DNA of 64,000 bases, from assembly GCA_019635355.1 (NCBI GenBank), contig JAHBZQ010000001.1, positions 2,914,001 through 2,978,000 on the forward strand. The letters are read 5' to 3'. Both the position numbers and the translations under genes were made by a program. The stretch is from Rhizobacter sp. Lineage in GTDB: Bacteria; Pseudomonadota; Gammaproteobacteria; Burkholderiales; Burkholderiaceae_C. The notes under the pieces were generated by a model. That model was not told the DNA's origin and did not search any database. It saw only the letters and a program-made list of their open reading frames with translations. Of this stretch, positions 56,080 through 64,000 are shown piece by piece (positions within the stretch are counted from its first letter, which is position 1; each line of letters begins with the position of its first letter).

Positions 56080-57419
56080 GCGTTGACAGGCCCGGCCAGC
56101 AGCGCTTCGAACGCGGCGCTCGCGACCGGCCGGCTGAAGAGATAGCCCTGGTAGACGCTGCAGCCCTTCTCGTGCAGCACCTGCCGCTGCTCGGCGGTCT
56201 CGACGCCCTCGGCGATGAGCGCGATGCCCAGGTTGTGCCCGAGCGAGATCAGCGCCTGCACGATGGCCGCCTCTTTCGGCGACTGCAGCATGTTGGCCAC
56301 GAACGACTGGTCGATCTTCAGCTGGTCGAGCGGCAGGCGGCGCAGGTAGCTGAGCGAGGAAAAGCCGGTGCCGAAGTCGTCGAGCGAGAAGCCGATGCCA
56401 CGCGCCTTGAGCGCCGTCATCTTCGCGATGATGTCTTCCACGTCGTGCGCCAGCATGCTCTCGGTCAGCTCGAGCTTGAGGCCGGCGGGGTCGGCGCCCG
56501 ACTGCGCCACGCAGGCCAGCACCCGCGCCACGAAATCGGTTTGCGCGAACTGCGCCGCACTCACGTTGACGGCCACCACCAGGCCGGCCGTGTCGGGCCG
56601 CCGCTGCCAGAGGGCCAGCTGCTGGCAGGCGGTCTTCAACACCCAGTCGCCCATCGGCAGCATCAGGCCGGTGCGTTCGGCCACCGGCACGAACTCACCC
56701 GGCGGCACCATGCCGCGCTGCGGGTGCTGCCAGCGCACCAGCGCCTCGGCGCCGACGATGCGGCCGTCGGCCGTGACCTGCGGCTGGTAGTGCAGCAGCA
56801 GCTCGCCGCGCACCAGCGCATCGCGCAGCTCGCCCTCCAGGCGGCTGCGCTCGGCCGCGTCGTTCTGGATCACGTGCAGCACGAGCAGCACGGCGAGCAT
56901 CGCCACGCCGTGGTTGACCCACACGCCGCTCGCCCGCACGCTCTCGGGCAGCGCATACGGCGACGCCCAGCCCACGGGCGTGCTCGCAAACACCACATAG
57001 GTGGCCAGGCACAGCAGCGGCACGCCATGCCGCAACCACGCCGGCTCGTCGCGCATCAAGAGGCACGCCACCACGCCGAGCGCGATGAGGAAGGCATGCG
57101 CCGAACGTGGGATGGCCTGCGTGGGGATGTCGAGCAGCGCAGCGTTCACGCAGAGCACCACGTACATCGTCGCGATCAGCAGGTACGACGCCAGGCGCGC
57201 GTGCCCGCGCCAAGTGATGACCGCAATGGCGATGGCCAGCCCCGCGGTCACGACATCGAAGCCGACGACGAACCAGTCCCCGCGCAAGGCAAAGAAGGTC
57301 CCCCAGCCGACACAGGTGGCCAGCGCGACGCCGCTGCCCAGCAGCAGCATGCGCTTCACGCGGCGCCGGTGCAGGGCGACGCTGGCGGAGGACGGTGATC
57401 GGGGGGCGGGCGAACTCAC
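56046..57419 (-). CDS. Membrane EAL-domain phosphodiesterase
   Basis: 457 residues from GTG 57419; ATG at 57350 (434 residues) is an alternative. About six membrane helices (to residue ~190) are followed by an EAL domain with GAEALVRWQHP, NVSAAQFAQTDF, LELTESML, DDFGTGFSSLSYLRR, QSFVANM and IAEGVETAEQ, all active-site residues present. No GGDEF domain. It should lower cyclic di-GMP and may sense a membrane or envelope cue. Divergent from the thiolase gene. Confidence 0.9.
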   Translation of the reverse strand: MSSPAPRSPSSASVALHRRRVKRMLLLGSGVALATCVGWGTFFALRGDWFVVGFDVVTAGLAIAIAVITWRGHARLASYLLIATMYVVLCVNAALLDIPTQAIPRSAHAFLIALGVVACLLMRDEPAWLRHGVPLLCLATYVVFASTPVGWASPYALPESVRASGVWVNHGVAMLAVLLVLHVIQNDAAERSRLEGELRDALVRGELLLHYQPQVTADGRIVGAEALVRWQHPQRGMVPPGEFVPVAERTGLMLPMGDWVLKTACQQLALWQRRPDTAGLVVAVNVSAAQFAQTDFVARVLACVAQSGADPAGLKLELTESMLAHDVEDIIAKMTALKARGIGFSLDDFGTGFSSLSYLRRLPLDQLKIDQSFVANMLQSPKEAAIVQALISLGHNLGIALIAEGVETAEQRQVLHEKGCSVYQGYLFSRPVASAAFEALLAGPVNAQAARATVSLA

Positions 57420-57589
57420 GGGAACGAAGCAAAACAAGCGGCACGCCGCCGACTGATTTCGGCAGCAATCGGCCGCGGCTTGAACCCCGTTTCCAAGTGC
57501 GTTTCGTTCCACTGTGCAGGCGGTGCGCGAAAGGCCCGCTGACGATAATCCGAGGCAGCACTTTTCCACTTTTTCACCGGGAGTTCCAC

Positions 57590-58792
57590 ATGACCCAAGC
57601 CTTCATTTGCGACTACGCGCGCACCGCCTTCGGCCGCTACGGCGGCGCACTGTCGTCCGTGCGCACCGACGACCTCGGCGCCATTCCCTTGAAGGCGCTG
57701 ATGGAGCGCAACGCGAAGGTCGACTGGGCCGCCGTGGCCGACGTGATCTACGGCTGCGCCAACCAGGCGGGCGAAGACAACCGTAACGTGGCGCGCATGT
57801 CGTCGCTGCTGGCCGGCCTGCCGCTGGAGCTGCCCGGCGCCACGATCAACCGCCTCTGCGGCTCGGGCATGGATGCGGTGGGCACCGCCGCGCGCGCCAT
57901 CAAGTCGGGCGAAGCGCAGCTGATGCTGGCCGGCGGCGTGGAAAGCATGAGCCGCGCGCCCTTCGTGATGCCCAAGGCCGAGAGCGCCTTCTCGCGCAGC
58001 AACGCGGTCTACGACACCACCATCGGCTGGCGCTTCGTCAACAAGCTGATGAAAGAGAAGTACGGCGTCGACTCCATGCCCGAGACCGCCGAAAACGTGG
58101 CCACCGACTACAAGATCGAGCGTGAAGCGCAAGACCGCATGGCGCTCGCCTCGCAGCTGAAGGCCGTGGCCGCGCAGAAGAGCGGCTTCTTCGACGGCGA
58201 GATCGTGCCGGTCACGATCCCGCAGAAGAAGGGCGATGCGATCGTGGTGAAGCAGGACGAGCACCCGCGCGAGACCTCGATCGAAGCGCTCGCCAAGCTC
58301 AAGGGCGTGGTGCGCCCCGATGGCAGCGTGACCGCCGGCAACGCCTCGGGCGTGAACGACGGCGCGGTCGCCCTGCTGCTCGCCAACGACGCCGCCGCCG
58401 GCAAGTACGGCCTCACGCCGCGCGCCCGCATCGTCGGCATGGCCACCGCCGGCGTCGCGCCGCGCATCATGGGCATCGGCCCGGCCCCGGCCACGCGCAA
58501 GGTGCTCGCGCTCACCGGCCTGAAGCTCGACCAGATGGACGTGATCGAGCTCAACGAAGCCTTCGCCGCACAAGGCCTCGCCGTGCTGCGCGACCTGGGC
58601 CTGAAGGACGACGACCCCCGCGTCAACCCGAATGGCGGCGCGATCGCACTCGGCCACCCGCTGGGCGCCAGCGGCGCGCGCCTGGTCGGCACTGCGGTCA
58701 ACCAGCTGCACAAGACCGGCGGCCGCTATGCGCTGTGCACCATGTGCATCGGCGTCGGCCAGGGCATCGCCTTGATCGTGGAACGCGTCTGA
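57590..58792 (+). CDS. Beta-ketoadipyl-CoA/acetyl-CoA C-acyltransferase (thiolase)
   Basis: 400 residues. Active-site residues: Cys90 in INRLCGSGMDAVG, His in GGAIALGHPLGASGAR and the second Cys in CTMCIGVGQG. The stretch GCANQAGEDNRNVARMSSLLAGLP resembles 3-oxoadipyl-CoA thiolase (PcaF/PaaJ) more closely than general acetoacetyl-CoA thiolases. No other beta-ketoadipate genes are adjacent, so the substrate is not proven. ATG 57590. Confidence 0.93.
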   Translation: MTQAFICDYARTAFGRYGGALSSVRTDDLGAIPLKALMERNAKVDWAAVADVIYGCANQAGEDNRNVARMSSLLAGLPLELPGATINRLCGSGMDAVGTAARAIKSGEAQLMLAGGVESMSRAPFVMPKAESAFSRSNAVYDTTIGWRFVNKLMKEKYGVDSMPETAENVATDYKIEREAQDRMALASQLKAVAAQKSGFFDGEIVPVTIPQKKGDAIVVKQDEHPRETSIEALAKLKGVVRPDGSVTAGNASGVNDGAVALLLANDAAAGKYGLTPRARIVGMATAGVAPRIMGIGPAPATRKVLALTGLKLDQMDVIELNEAFAAQGLAVLRDLGLKDDDPRVNPNGGAIALGHPLGASGARLVGTAVNQLHKTGGRYALCTMCIGVGQGIALIVERV

Positions 58793-58829
58793 ACGCGTTG
58801 CGTCGATCGCATCTGAGGATCGACGCGCG

Positions 58830-59927
58830 CTACTCGATCTCGACCTGGCGGCGGGAGCCTCCGAGTTCGCGGTAGCGCTTGTACGACTCGTCGATGATCT
58901 GGCCGCAGTCCACTTCGTTGGCAACGGCCTGGCGCAGGGTCTGCGGCTGCACGTAGCCCGACCCGGCCGCGATCTTCTCCTCGCGCCGCCGCACCGCCTG
59001 CGACTCGGCGATCACCCGCTTGCAGCGTGCGATGGTGAACTCCAGCGCTTCGAGTCGCTGGCGCCGGTCGCGCACCGCGGCCTCGGCCTGCAGGCGGCGC
59101 AGGCGCTCCTCGAGCATCGTGCGCGCCCTCGGCACCAGCCGATCGGGGTCGCCCTGCACCGAGTAGCGCACGATGAAGTCTTCCAGCAGCGAGGTCGGCG
59201 ACTCGACCGACAGCAGCGCAAACGCCGCGAGGTACTGGCGCCGCGCCTGCTCGCGGGCCGCGGCCTCGGCCTGCTTCTCGCGCTCGTCGAGCAAGGCCAG
59301 CGCGCGCGGCACCAGGCCGTCGGGGTCGTCGCGGCGGTAGCGGCGGATGAAGGCTTCAACCTCGCCGGTGCCGCGGCTCGCGGCGAGCGCATCGAAGGCG
59401 GCGCGGTAGTCCTTCAGAGCCTGCTCGCGAGCCAGCGCGTCACGCACCGCGCGCTTCTCGGCTTCCAGCGCTTCCTGCTCGCGCTGGCGGGCGAACTGCT
59501 GCTCCACGTAGGCGAAGGCCTTCGCCTCGGTCAGCGCCTCCTGCAGCATCTCGCGGTCAAGGCGCCGCCAGTCGGGCCGGCCGCGCTGCGGCGGGAAGAA
59601 CGGCGACGAACAGGGGTGCCGGCCCTGGAAGTTGAGCTTGCCGCTGCACTGGTATTCCGACAGCCCGAGCACACCGGGGAAGGCGATGTAGAGCGTGCGG
59701 CTCTCGCGGTCGAAGCGCAGCTCCTCCACGCAATCGGGCCCGGCGTCGTCGACCGGGCTGACGGCCCAGCCGCCGCGGCGGGGCTTCACGAGGCATAGCG
59801 CGAGCGCATCGGGGCCGTAGCCTTCGATCTGGTGGGAGATGCGCCAGGGCGCCGGCTCGGCCGCCGTGGCCGCAAACGAAAGACAAGCCGCCACTGCCAC
59901 CGCGCAGGCCATCACCGTGTTCTTCAT
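58830..59927 (-). CDS. Exported hypothetical protein with duplicated helical repeat
   Basis: 365 residues. A signal peptide (cut near AATAAEP) is followed by a disulfide-like N-terminal domain (cysteines near residues 48, 67, 96 and 108) and a long charged coiled-coil. Two similar ~45-residue units occur, GTGEVEAFIRRYRRDDPDGLVPRALALLDER and SPTSLLEDFIVRYSVQGDPDRLVPRARTMLEER. No recognised family. Start ATG 59927 is chosen for the signal peptide. Confidence 0.65.
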   Translation of the reverse strand: MKNTVMACAVAVAACLSFAATAAEPAPWRISHQIEGYGPDALALCLVKPRRGGWAVSPVDDAGPDCVEELRFDRESRTLYIAFPGVLGLSEYQCSGKLNFQGRHPCSSPFFPPQRGRPDWRRLDREMLQEALTEAKAFAYVEQQFARQREQEALEAEKRAVRDALAREQALKDYRAAFDALAASRGTGEVEAFIRRYRRDDPDGLVPRALALLDEREKQAEAAAREQARRQYLAAFALLSVESPTSLLEDFIVRYSVQGDPDRLVPRARTMLEERLRRLQAEAAVRDRRQRLEALEFTIARCKRVIAESQAVRRREEKIAAGSGYVQPQTLRQAVANEVDCGQIIDESYKRYRELGGSRRQVEIE

Positions 59928-59966
59928 GTCGCATCCTCCCGCACCCATCCCGGGTGCGCCGTGATG

Positions 59967-59988
59967 CTAGGGCCTGTTCACACTAAAT
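59967..59988. mobile_element. Solo terminal end of the 264-bp element
   Basis: CTAG followed by 18 bases identical to the end of the element at 4417. The cheB stop codon TAG (59983-59985 on the minus strand) lies inside it. No second end occurs within the short intergenic space, so it is a remnant or a single-ended copy. It fills nearly half of the space between cheB and the hypothetical protein. Confidence 0.7.
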
Positions 59989-61071
59989 CAACTGCCGCTG
60001 GATCTCGCCCGCGATGCCCGCGAGCGGCACCACGCGCTCGGCGCCGCCCTTCTTGATCGCTTCCTTGGGCATGCCGAAGACCACGCAGCTCTCTTCGTCC
60101 TGCGCCAGCGTGCGCGCGCCCTGGTTTCGCATCTCCAGCAGGCCGGCCGCGCCGTCGTCGCCCATGCCGGTCATGATGACGCCCAGCGCATTCGCGCCCG
60201 CGCTCTTGGCGACCGAGCGGAACAGCACGTCGACCGAGGGCCGGTGGCGGTTCACGAGCGGCCCGTCGACCACCTCCACGTGGTACTGCGCGCCGCTGCG
60301 CTTGAGCAGCATGTGGCGCCCGCCCGGCGCGATGAGCGCCCGGCCGGGCACCACGCGGTCGTTGTGCTCGGCCTCCTTCACCGTGATCTGGCACAGCGTG
60401 TCGAGCCGCGCCGCAAACGCCGCGGTGAACTTCTCGGGCATGTGCTGCACGATCACGATGCCGGGCGAGACACGCGGCAGCGCGGTCAGCACCTCTTCCA
60501 GCGCCTGCGTGCCGCCGGTCGAGGTGCCGAGCGCCACCACGCGCTCGGTGGTCGTGGTCATGGCCCGCGTGGCCGCCGGCAGGATGGCATCGGCCGTGTG
60601 CTTGGCCGGCGCCACCACCGGCGCCGCTGCGCTGCCCGGTGCGAGGCGTCGCACGTTGGCGCGGGCGGCGGCGCGCACCGTCGCGACGAGCTCGTCCGAC
60701 GCATCCTGCAAGAACTGCTTGAGCCCGAGCTTGGGCTTGGTGACGATCGCCACCGCGCCGGCCGACATGGCTTCGAGCGTGGTCTTCGCACCCTTCTCGG
60801 TGAGCGTGGAGCAGATCACCACCGGCGTGGGCCGCTGCGACATGATCATGCGCAGGAAGGTGATGCCGTCCATGCGCGGCATCTCCACGTCGAGCACGAT
60901 CACGTCGGGCCAGGTGGTCTTCAGGCGCTCGATGGCAAGCACCGGGTCGGAGACGGCGGCGATGACCTCGATGTCGGGCGCCGCCTGCAAGAGGCCGGTC
61001 ACGACCTGGCGCACGACCGCCGAGTCGTCGACCACCATCACGCGGATCGGGTTGTCGCCGGCCTTCGTCAT
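59983..61071 (-). CDS. cheB: Chemotaxis protein-glutamate methylesterase CheB
   Basis: 362 residues. The receiver domain has Asp61 (VLDVEMPRMDG) and acidic Asp15/Asp16, and the methylesterase domain has the catalytic Ser in LGTSTGGTQAL, His in VQHMPEKF and Asp in MTGMGDDGA. It removes methyl groups from MCP glutamates. Overlaps the cheD stop by four bases. The last codons and the stop are supplied by or overlap the repeat remnant at 59967-59988. Confidence 0.97.
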   Translation of the reverse strand: MTKAGDNPIRVMVVDDSAVVRQVVTGLLQAAPDIEVIAAVSDPVLAIERLKTTWPDVIVLDVEMPRMDGITFLRMIMSQRPTPVVICSTLTEKGAKTTLEAMSAGAVAIVTKPKLGLKQFLQDASDELVATVRAAARANVRRLAPGSAAAPVVAPAKHTADAILPAATRAMTTTTERVVALGTSTGGTQALEEVLTALPRVSPGIVIVQHMPEKFTAAFAARLDTLCQITVKEAEHNDRVVPGRALIAPGGRHMLLKRSGAQYHVEVVDGPLVNRHRPSVDVLFRSVAKSAGANALGVIMTGMGDDGAAGLLEMRNQGARTLAQDEESCVVFGMPKEAIKKGGAERVVPLAGIAGEIQRQLI

Positions 61072-61586
61072 CGTGGCTCCAGGGGCATGGGGCCGGTGGG
61101 CAACGCTGCCTGGCGCACCCACACGTTGCCGGTGGCCACCTCGAACACGATCGTCCGGTGGCCCACGCCGAAGAGGTTTTCGCTCGCCACCGCGATGCCC
61201 TGGCCGCGCAGCATCTCGCGCGCCGCCTCGCCGTTGCGCCGGCCCACGTGCAGCGGGCCGAGGTGGGCCTGGTCGGGGAACATGTTGCCGCCGCCGAAGA
61301 TCTTGGCTTCGCAGTCGGCCGGCGCCACACCGTAGCGCGCGAGGCCCGCGATCATGAGCGTCAGCGCTTCGTCGCCATAGCGCGCATCGAGCGGGCCGTG
61401 CGCGGCGTGGCCGCGCGCCGCCAGCAGGAAGTGCGACATCGCCCCCACCCGGAAGCGCGCATGCCACAGCACGATCGAGACACACGAGCCGAGCAGCGTG
61501 CGCATGCGCATGCCGGCATCACCCACGGCGACCTCGCCCGGCCTGAGCACACGCTCGACGACGGCTGACGGGGCTGAGCTGCTCAT
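61068..61586 (-). CDS. cheD: Chemoreceptor glutamine deamidase CheD
   Basis: 172 residues. CheD motifs: LGSCVSIVLWH with the catalytic cysteine, MSHFLLA, AKIFGGGNMF, and the phosphatase-like tail IVFEVATGNVWV. It deamidates MCP glutamines and may bind CheC-type phosphatases. Start ATG 61586 is chosen because upstream in-frame sequence is a repeat copy. Coupled to cheB by a four-base overlap. Confidence 0.95.
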   Translation of the reverse strand: MSSSAPSAVVERVLRPGEVAVGDAGMRMRTLLGSCVSIVLWHARFRVGAMSHFLLAARGHAAHGPLDARYGDEALTLMIAGLARYGVAPADCEAKIFGGGNMFPDQAHLGPLHVGRRNGEAAREMLRGQGIAVASENLFGVGHRTIVFEVATGNVWVRQAALPTGPMPLEPR

Positions 61587-61596
61587 GGCGTCGCGG

Positions 61597-61672
61597 GCCG
61601 CCGCGCCGGGCCGCCCCAAGCAAGGCCCGACCCTCCCGGAGGGTCGATCGACGTACACGGCGATCGGGGTGT
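61597..61672. repeat. Intergenic repeat, copy B
   Basis: Imperfect inverse-oriented copy of the repeat at 52797-52872, with the same GAGGGT hairpin and TTGCTTGGGG tract. It lies between cheR and cheD, whereas copy A lies between the HD-GYP and PAS-GGDEF-EAL genes. Confidence 0.7.
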
Positions 61673-61677
61673 GGTCA

Positions 61678-62475
61678 TCACGGCTTGCGGTAGATCGAAG
61701 GCGCCACCGGCTGCACCGCGTTGCTGATGTCGTTCAGGCTCTCGGAGTGGCCGATCAGGAAGTAGCCGCCGGGCTTCAACTGCGCCACGATGCGCGCCAC
61801 CACCTGCCGCTTGGTCTCGGCATTGAAATAGATCATCACGTTGCGCAGGAAGACCACGTCGAACGGCTGCGTGTGCGGCAGCGGCTCGTTGAGGTTGATC
61901 TGGCGGAACTGCACCTTCTGCCGCAGGGAGCGCTCGACGAGCAGCGTGCCGTCCTGCTCGCCCACGCCGCGCAGGCAGAAGCGCTTGAGGTAGCTCGGCG
62001 GGATGTGCCGCGTGCGCTCCAGCGGGTAGTGGCCGAGGCGCGAGCGCTCCAACACGCGGGTGCTGATGTCGGAACCGATCAGTTCCCAGCCGCTGTCGCC
62101 AATGACATCGGCCAGCACCATCGCGATGCTGTAGGGCTCTTCGCCGCTGGAGCAGGCGGCACTCCACACCCGCATCGGCGCGCCGCGGCCGCCGTGCGCC
62201 TGCGCCAGCGCGCGCAGCAGCTCGAAGTGCTTGGGCTCGCGGAAGAAGTAGGTCTCGTTGGTGGTGAGCAGGTCCACCGCCATCTGCACTTCGCCGGCAT
62301 CGCCGCTCTTGAGCAGCTTGAAGTAGTCGGAGAAGCTCTGCAGCTGGCGGGCCTGCAGGCGCTTGGCCAGGCGCCCGCTCACCAGCGCCTTCTTGCCTGG
62401 CGAGAGGCTGATGCCCGCCGCATCGAAGATGAAGCGCTGGAAGTGGCCGAACTCGGTGTCGGTGATGACGTGCAT
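61678..62475 (-). CDS. cheR: Chemotaxis methyltransferase CheR
   Basis: 265 residues. The N-terminal helical domain is followed by the SAM domain: VWSAACSSGEEPYSIAMVL, LIGSDISTRVLERSRLGHYP, and DVVFLRNVMIYFN. It methylates glutamates on MCPs. It lies 29 bp after the MCP gene and upstream of cheD on the same strand. No C-terminal NWETF-binding beta-subdomain oddities are visible. Confidence 0.96.
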   Translation of the reverse strand: MHVITDTEFGHFQRFIFDAAGISLSPGKKALVSGRLAKRLQARQLQSFSDYFKLLKSGDAGEVQMAVDLLTTNETYFFREPKHFELLRALAQAHGGRGAPMRVWSAACSSGEEPYSIAMVLADVIGDSGWELIGSDISTRVLERSRLGHYPLERTRHIPPSYLKRFCLRGVGEQDGTLLVERSLRQKVQFRQINLNEPLPHTQPFDVVFLRNVMIYFNAETKRQVVARIVAQLKPGGYFLIGHSESLNDISNAVQPVAPSIYRKP

Positions 62476-62504
62476 GGCGCAGGGCTGGCGGTCGTGCCGG
62501 CGGG

Positions 62505-64000
62505 TCAGTAGCGGGTGAACTGCGTTTCGTCGGGCGGCGTGAGGCTGAAGCCGTTGGCCTTGCCATTGGCGCTGCCGTTCGTGCTGCCGTTCTTGCGCTC
62601 GGCCGTGCGCGCCGGCGCCGGGCGGGCCGCACCCTTCGGCCGCGGCTGCGGCCGGGTCGGCGCCGTGCGCGGCGTGGCGGGCTCGCTGCTGCCCAGGCGG
62701 AAGAACGACATGGTCTGCTGCAGCTGCTCGGCCTGGCCGCTCATCTCCTCGGCGGTGGCGGCCAGCTCCTCGGAGCTGCTGGCGTTTTGCTGCGTGGTCT
62801 GGTTGAGCTGGCTCACGGCCGAGTTGATCTGGGCCACGCCCGAGCTCTGCTCTTCCGACGCCGCGGTGATCTCCTGCACCAGGTCGCTCGTCTTCTTGAT
62901 GTTGGGCACCATCTGGTCGAGCAGGCGGCCGGCCTTTTCGGCCAGCTCCACGCTGGAACCCGCGACCGAGCCGATCTCCTGCGCCGCCACCTGGCTGCGC
63001 TCGGCGAGCTTGCGCACCTCGGCGGCCACCACCGCGAAGCCCTTGCCGTGCTCGCCGGCCCGGGCCGCTTCGATGGCGGCATTCAGCGCCAAGAGGTTCG
63101 TCTGGTAGGCGATGTCGTCGATGATGCTGATCTTCTGCGCGATCTGCTTCATCGCGCTCACGGTGGCCTTCACCGCCTCGCCCCCTTCGGCGGCCTCGGC
63201 CGCGGCCTTGGTGGCCATGCCGTCGGTGACCTTGGCGTTGTCGGTGTTCTGCGAGATCGAGGCCGTCATCTGCTCGATCGACGCGCTGGTCTGTTCCACG
63301 CCCGCCGCCTGCTCGCTCGACGCCTGCGACAGCGACTGCGCGGTGGCGCTCACCTCTTCGGCAGCCCCGGCCAGCGCTTCGGCGCCGCCGTTCACCTCGC
63401 CCACCACCTCGGAGAGTTTGTCGACCATCGCGTTCACGTAGCGCTGCAGGTCGGCAAAGGTGCCCTGGTACTCGCCCTCCACCTGGCGCGTGAGGTCGCC
63501 CTCGGCCATCGCACCCATCAGCTCGACCACGTCGCGCACGCTGCGCAGGTTGCTGCGGGCCTGCTCGATGATCTGGTTGATGAAGGCCTTCTTGCCGGGC
63601 AGTTGCGGCATCGGGGCTTCGAAGTTGCCGCGACCGAACTCCGACACCACACCCATCGCGAGCTTCTTCACGCCGATGTGCGCGTTGACCATGTCGTTTA
63701 CGCCCATCGCCATGGTGCGGAAGTCGCCGTCGAAGCGCTGCACGTCGATCACCACGTCGATGTCGCCCTTCTCGTGCTCGCTCGACATGCGGTTCATCTC
63801 GGCGATCAGCCCCTTCAGGTTGCCGCGCACCTTCTCGATGGTGTCGTTGATGAACGCCTTCTTGCCCGGAAGCGGTGCCATCGGCGCCTCGAAGTTGCCA
63901 CGCCCGAACTCCGCGATCACGCCCATCGCGAGCTTCTTCACCGCGATGTGCGCGGCCACCATCTCGTTGACGCCACGTGCCATCACGCGGAAGTCGCCAT
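62505..64000 (-). CDS. Methyl-accepting chemotaxis protein with repeated HAMP-like units (5' end missing)
   Basis: About 498 residues are present and the frame is open to the window edge, so the N terminus is missing. From the left edge of the protein as seen here there are tandem 90-residue units with FGRGNFEAPM and LPGKKAFIN repeated exactly 270 bp apart, plus another partial unit at the edge, characteristic of poly-HAMP receptors. The signalling domain has KISIIDDIAYQTNLLALNAAIEAARAGEHGKGFAVVAAEVRKLA, the hairpin tip of MCPs. The C terminus is a proline/alanine-rich tail ending QFTRY rather than a CheR-docking pentapeptide. Confidence 0.95.
   Translation of the reverse strand, partial: GDFRVMARGVNEMVAAHIAVKKLAMGVIAEFGRGNFEAPMAPLPGKKAFINDTIEKVRGNLKGLIAEMNRMSSEHEKGDIDVVIDVQRFDGDFRTMAMGVNDMVNAHIGVKKLAMGVVSEFGRGNFEAPMPQLPGKKAFINQIIEQARSNLRSVRDVVELMGAMAEGDLTRQVEGEYQGTFADLQRYVNAMVDKLSEVVGEVNGGAEALAGAAEEVSATAQSLSQASSEQAAGVEQTSASIEQMTASISQNTDNAKVTDGMATKAAAEAAEGGEAVKATVSAMKQIAQKISIIDDIAYQTNLLALNAAIEAARAGEHGKGFAVVAAEVRKLAERSQVAAQEIGSVAGSSVELAEKAGRLLDQMVPNIKKTSDLVQEITAASEEQSSGVAQINSAVSQLNQTTQQNASSSEELAATAEEMSGQAEQLQQTMSFFRLGSSEPATPRTAPTRPQPRPKGAARPAPARTAERKNGSTNGSANGKANGFSLTPPDETQFTRY

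Overview
The window is high-GC chromosomal DNA from a betaproteobacterium, most likely order Burkholderiales and the Rubrivivax/Leptothrix/Roseateles/Rhizobacter side of it. Evidence: the compact dacC-dat-ybeD-lipB-lipA block, the HPr plus mannose-type EIIA pair, betaproteobacterial-type Che, RuvAB and HemB proteins, and dense, mostly overlapping gene packing. No rRNA, tRNA, CRISPR array, phage gene or intact transposase is visible. Almost all of the sequence is coding. The only gene-free stretch above 300 bases (4417-4843) is mostly a structured repeat element.

Layout. 1-4416: partial OlsB-like acyltransferase, HPr/EIIA, lipoprotein plus MFS exporter, CaiB-type CoA transferase. 4417-4680: 264-bp palindromic element with 29-bp perfect inverted ends between CTAG repeats; one further end of it lies on the stop codon of cheB (59967-59988). 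4844-6676: a degenerate kinase/receiver protein and a DUF4197 protein. 6700-15059: LysR regulator divergent from a D-glutamate cyclase-family protein, a three-part TRAP transporter and a fused 5-oxoprolinase, read here as an uptake and breakdown unit for pyroglutamate or a related compound. 15066-24871: lipoate and cell-wall block on the minus strand, with an alcohol dehydrogenase and a plus-strand DUF4331/lipoprotein pair wedged between ybeD and lipB. 24871-28695: hemJ and hemB divergent around a candidate small RNA, CorA transporter, ybeY and phoH. 28781-31961: two-component pair coupled to ruvA. 32097-38218: a small hypothetical protein, a c-type haem/HAMP protein and a four-gene copper-type uptake set, which together separate ruvA from ruvB. 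39345-44397: a two-component system divergent from a cytochrome b / ethylbenzene-dehydrogenase-like fusion and its iron-sulfur flavin reductase. 44417-50692: small unknown proteins, a membrane hydroxylase, and a CFA synthase-DUF1840-YbhB-phosphatase operon. 50693-57419: three cyclic-di-GMP proteins flanking an Lrp regulator/saccharopine-type dehydrogenase pair. 57590-64000: PcaF-like thiolase, a duplicated-repeat hypothetical protein, and mcp-cheR-cheD-cheB.

The least explained parts, in my judgement, are the 264-bp palindromic element and its solo end, the cytochrome/EB_dh/ferredoxin-reductase unit with its own two-component system, the candidate small RNA with an anti-Shine-Dalgarno loop between hemJ and hemB, and the two places where conserved housekeeping clusters (lip/dac and ruvAB) have been opened by unrelated cargo. 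Functions are assigned by reading motifs and recalling families; no database search was run.
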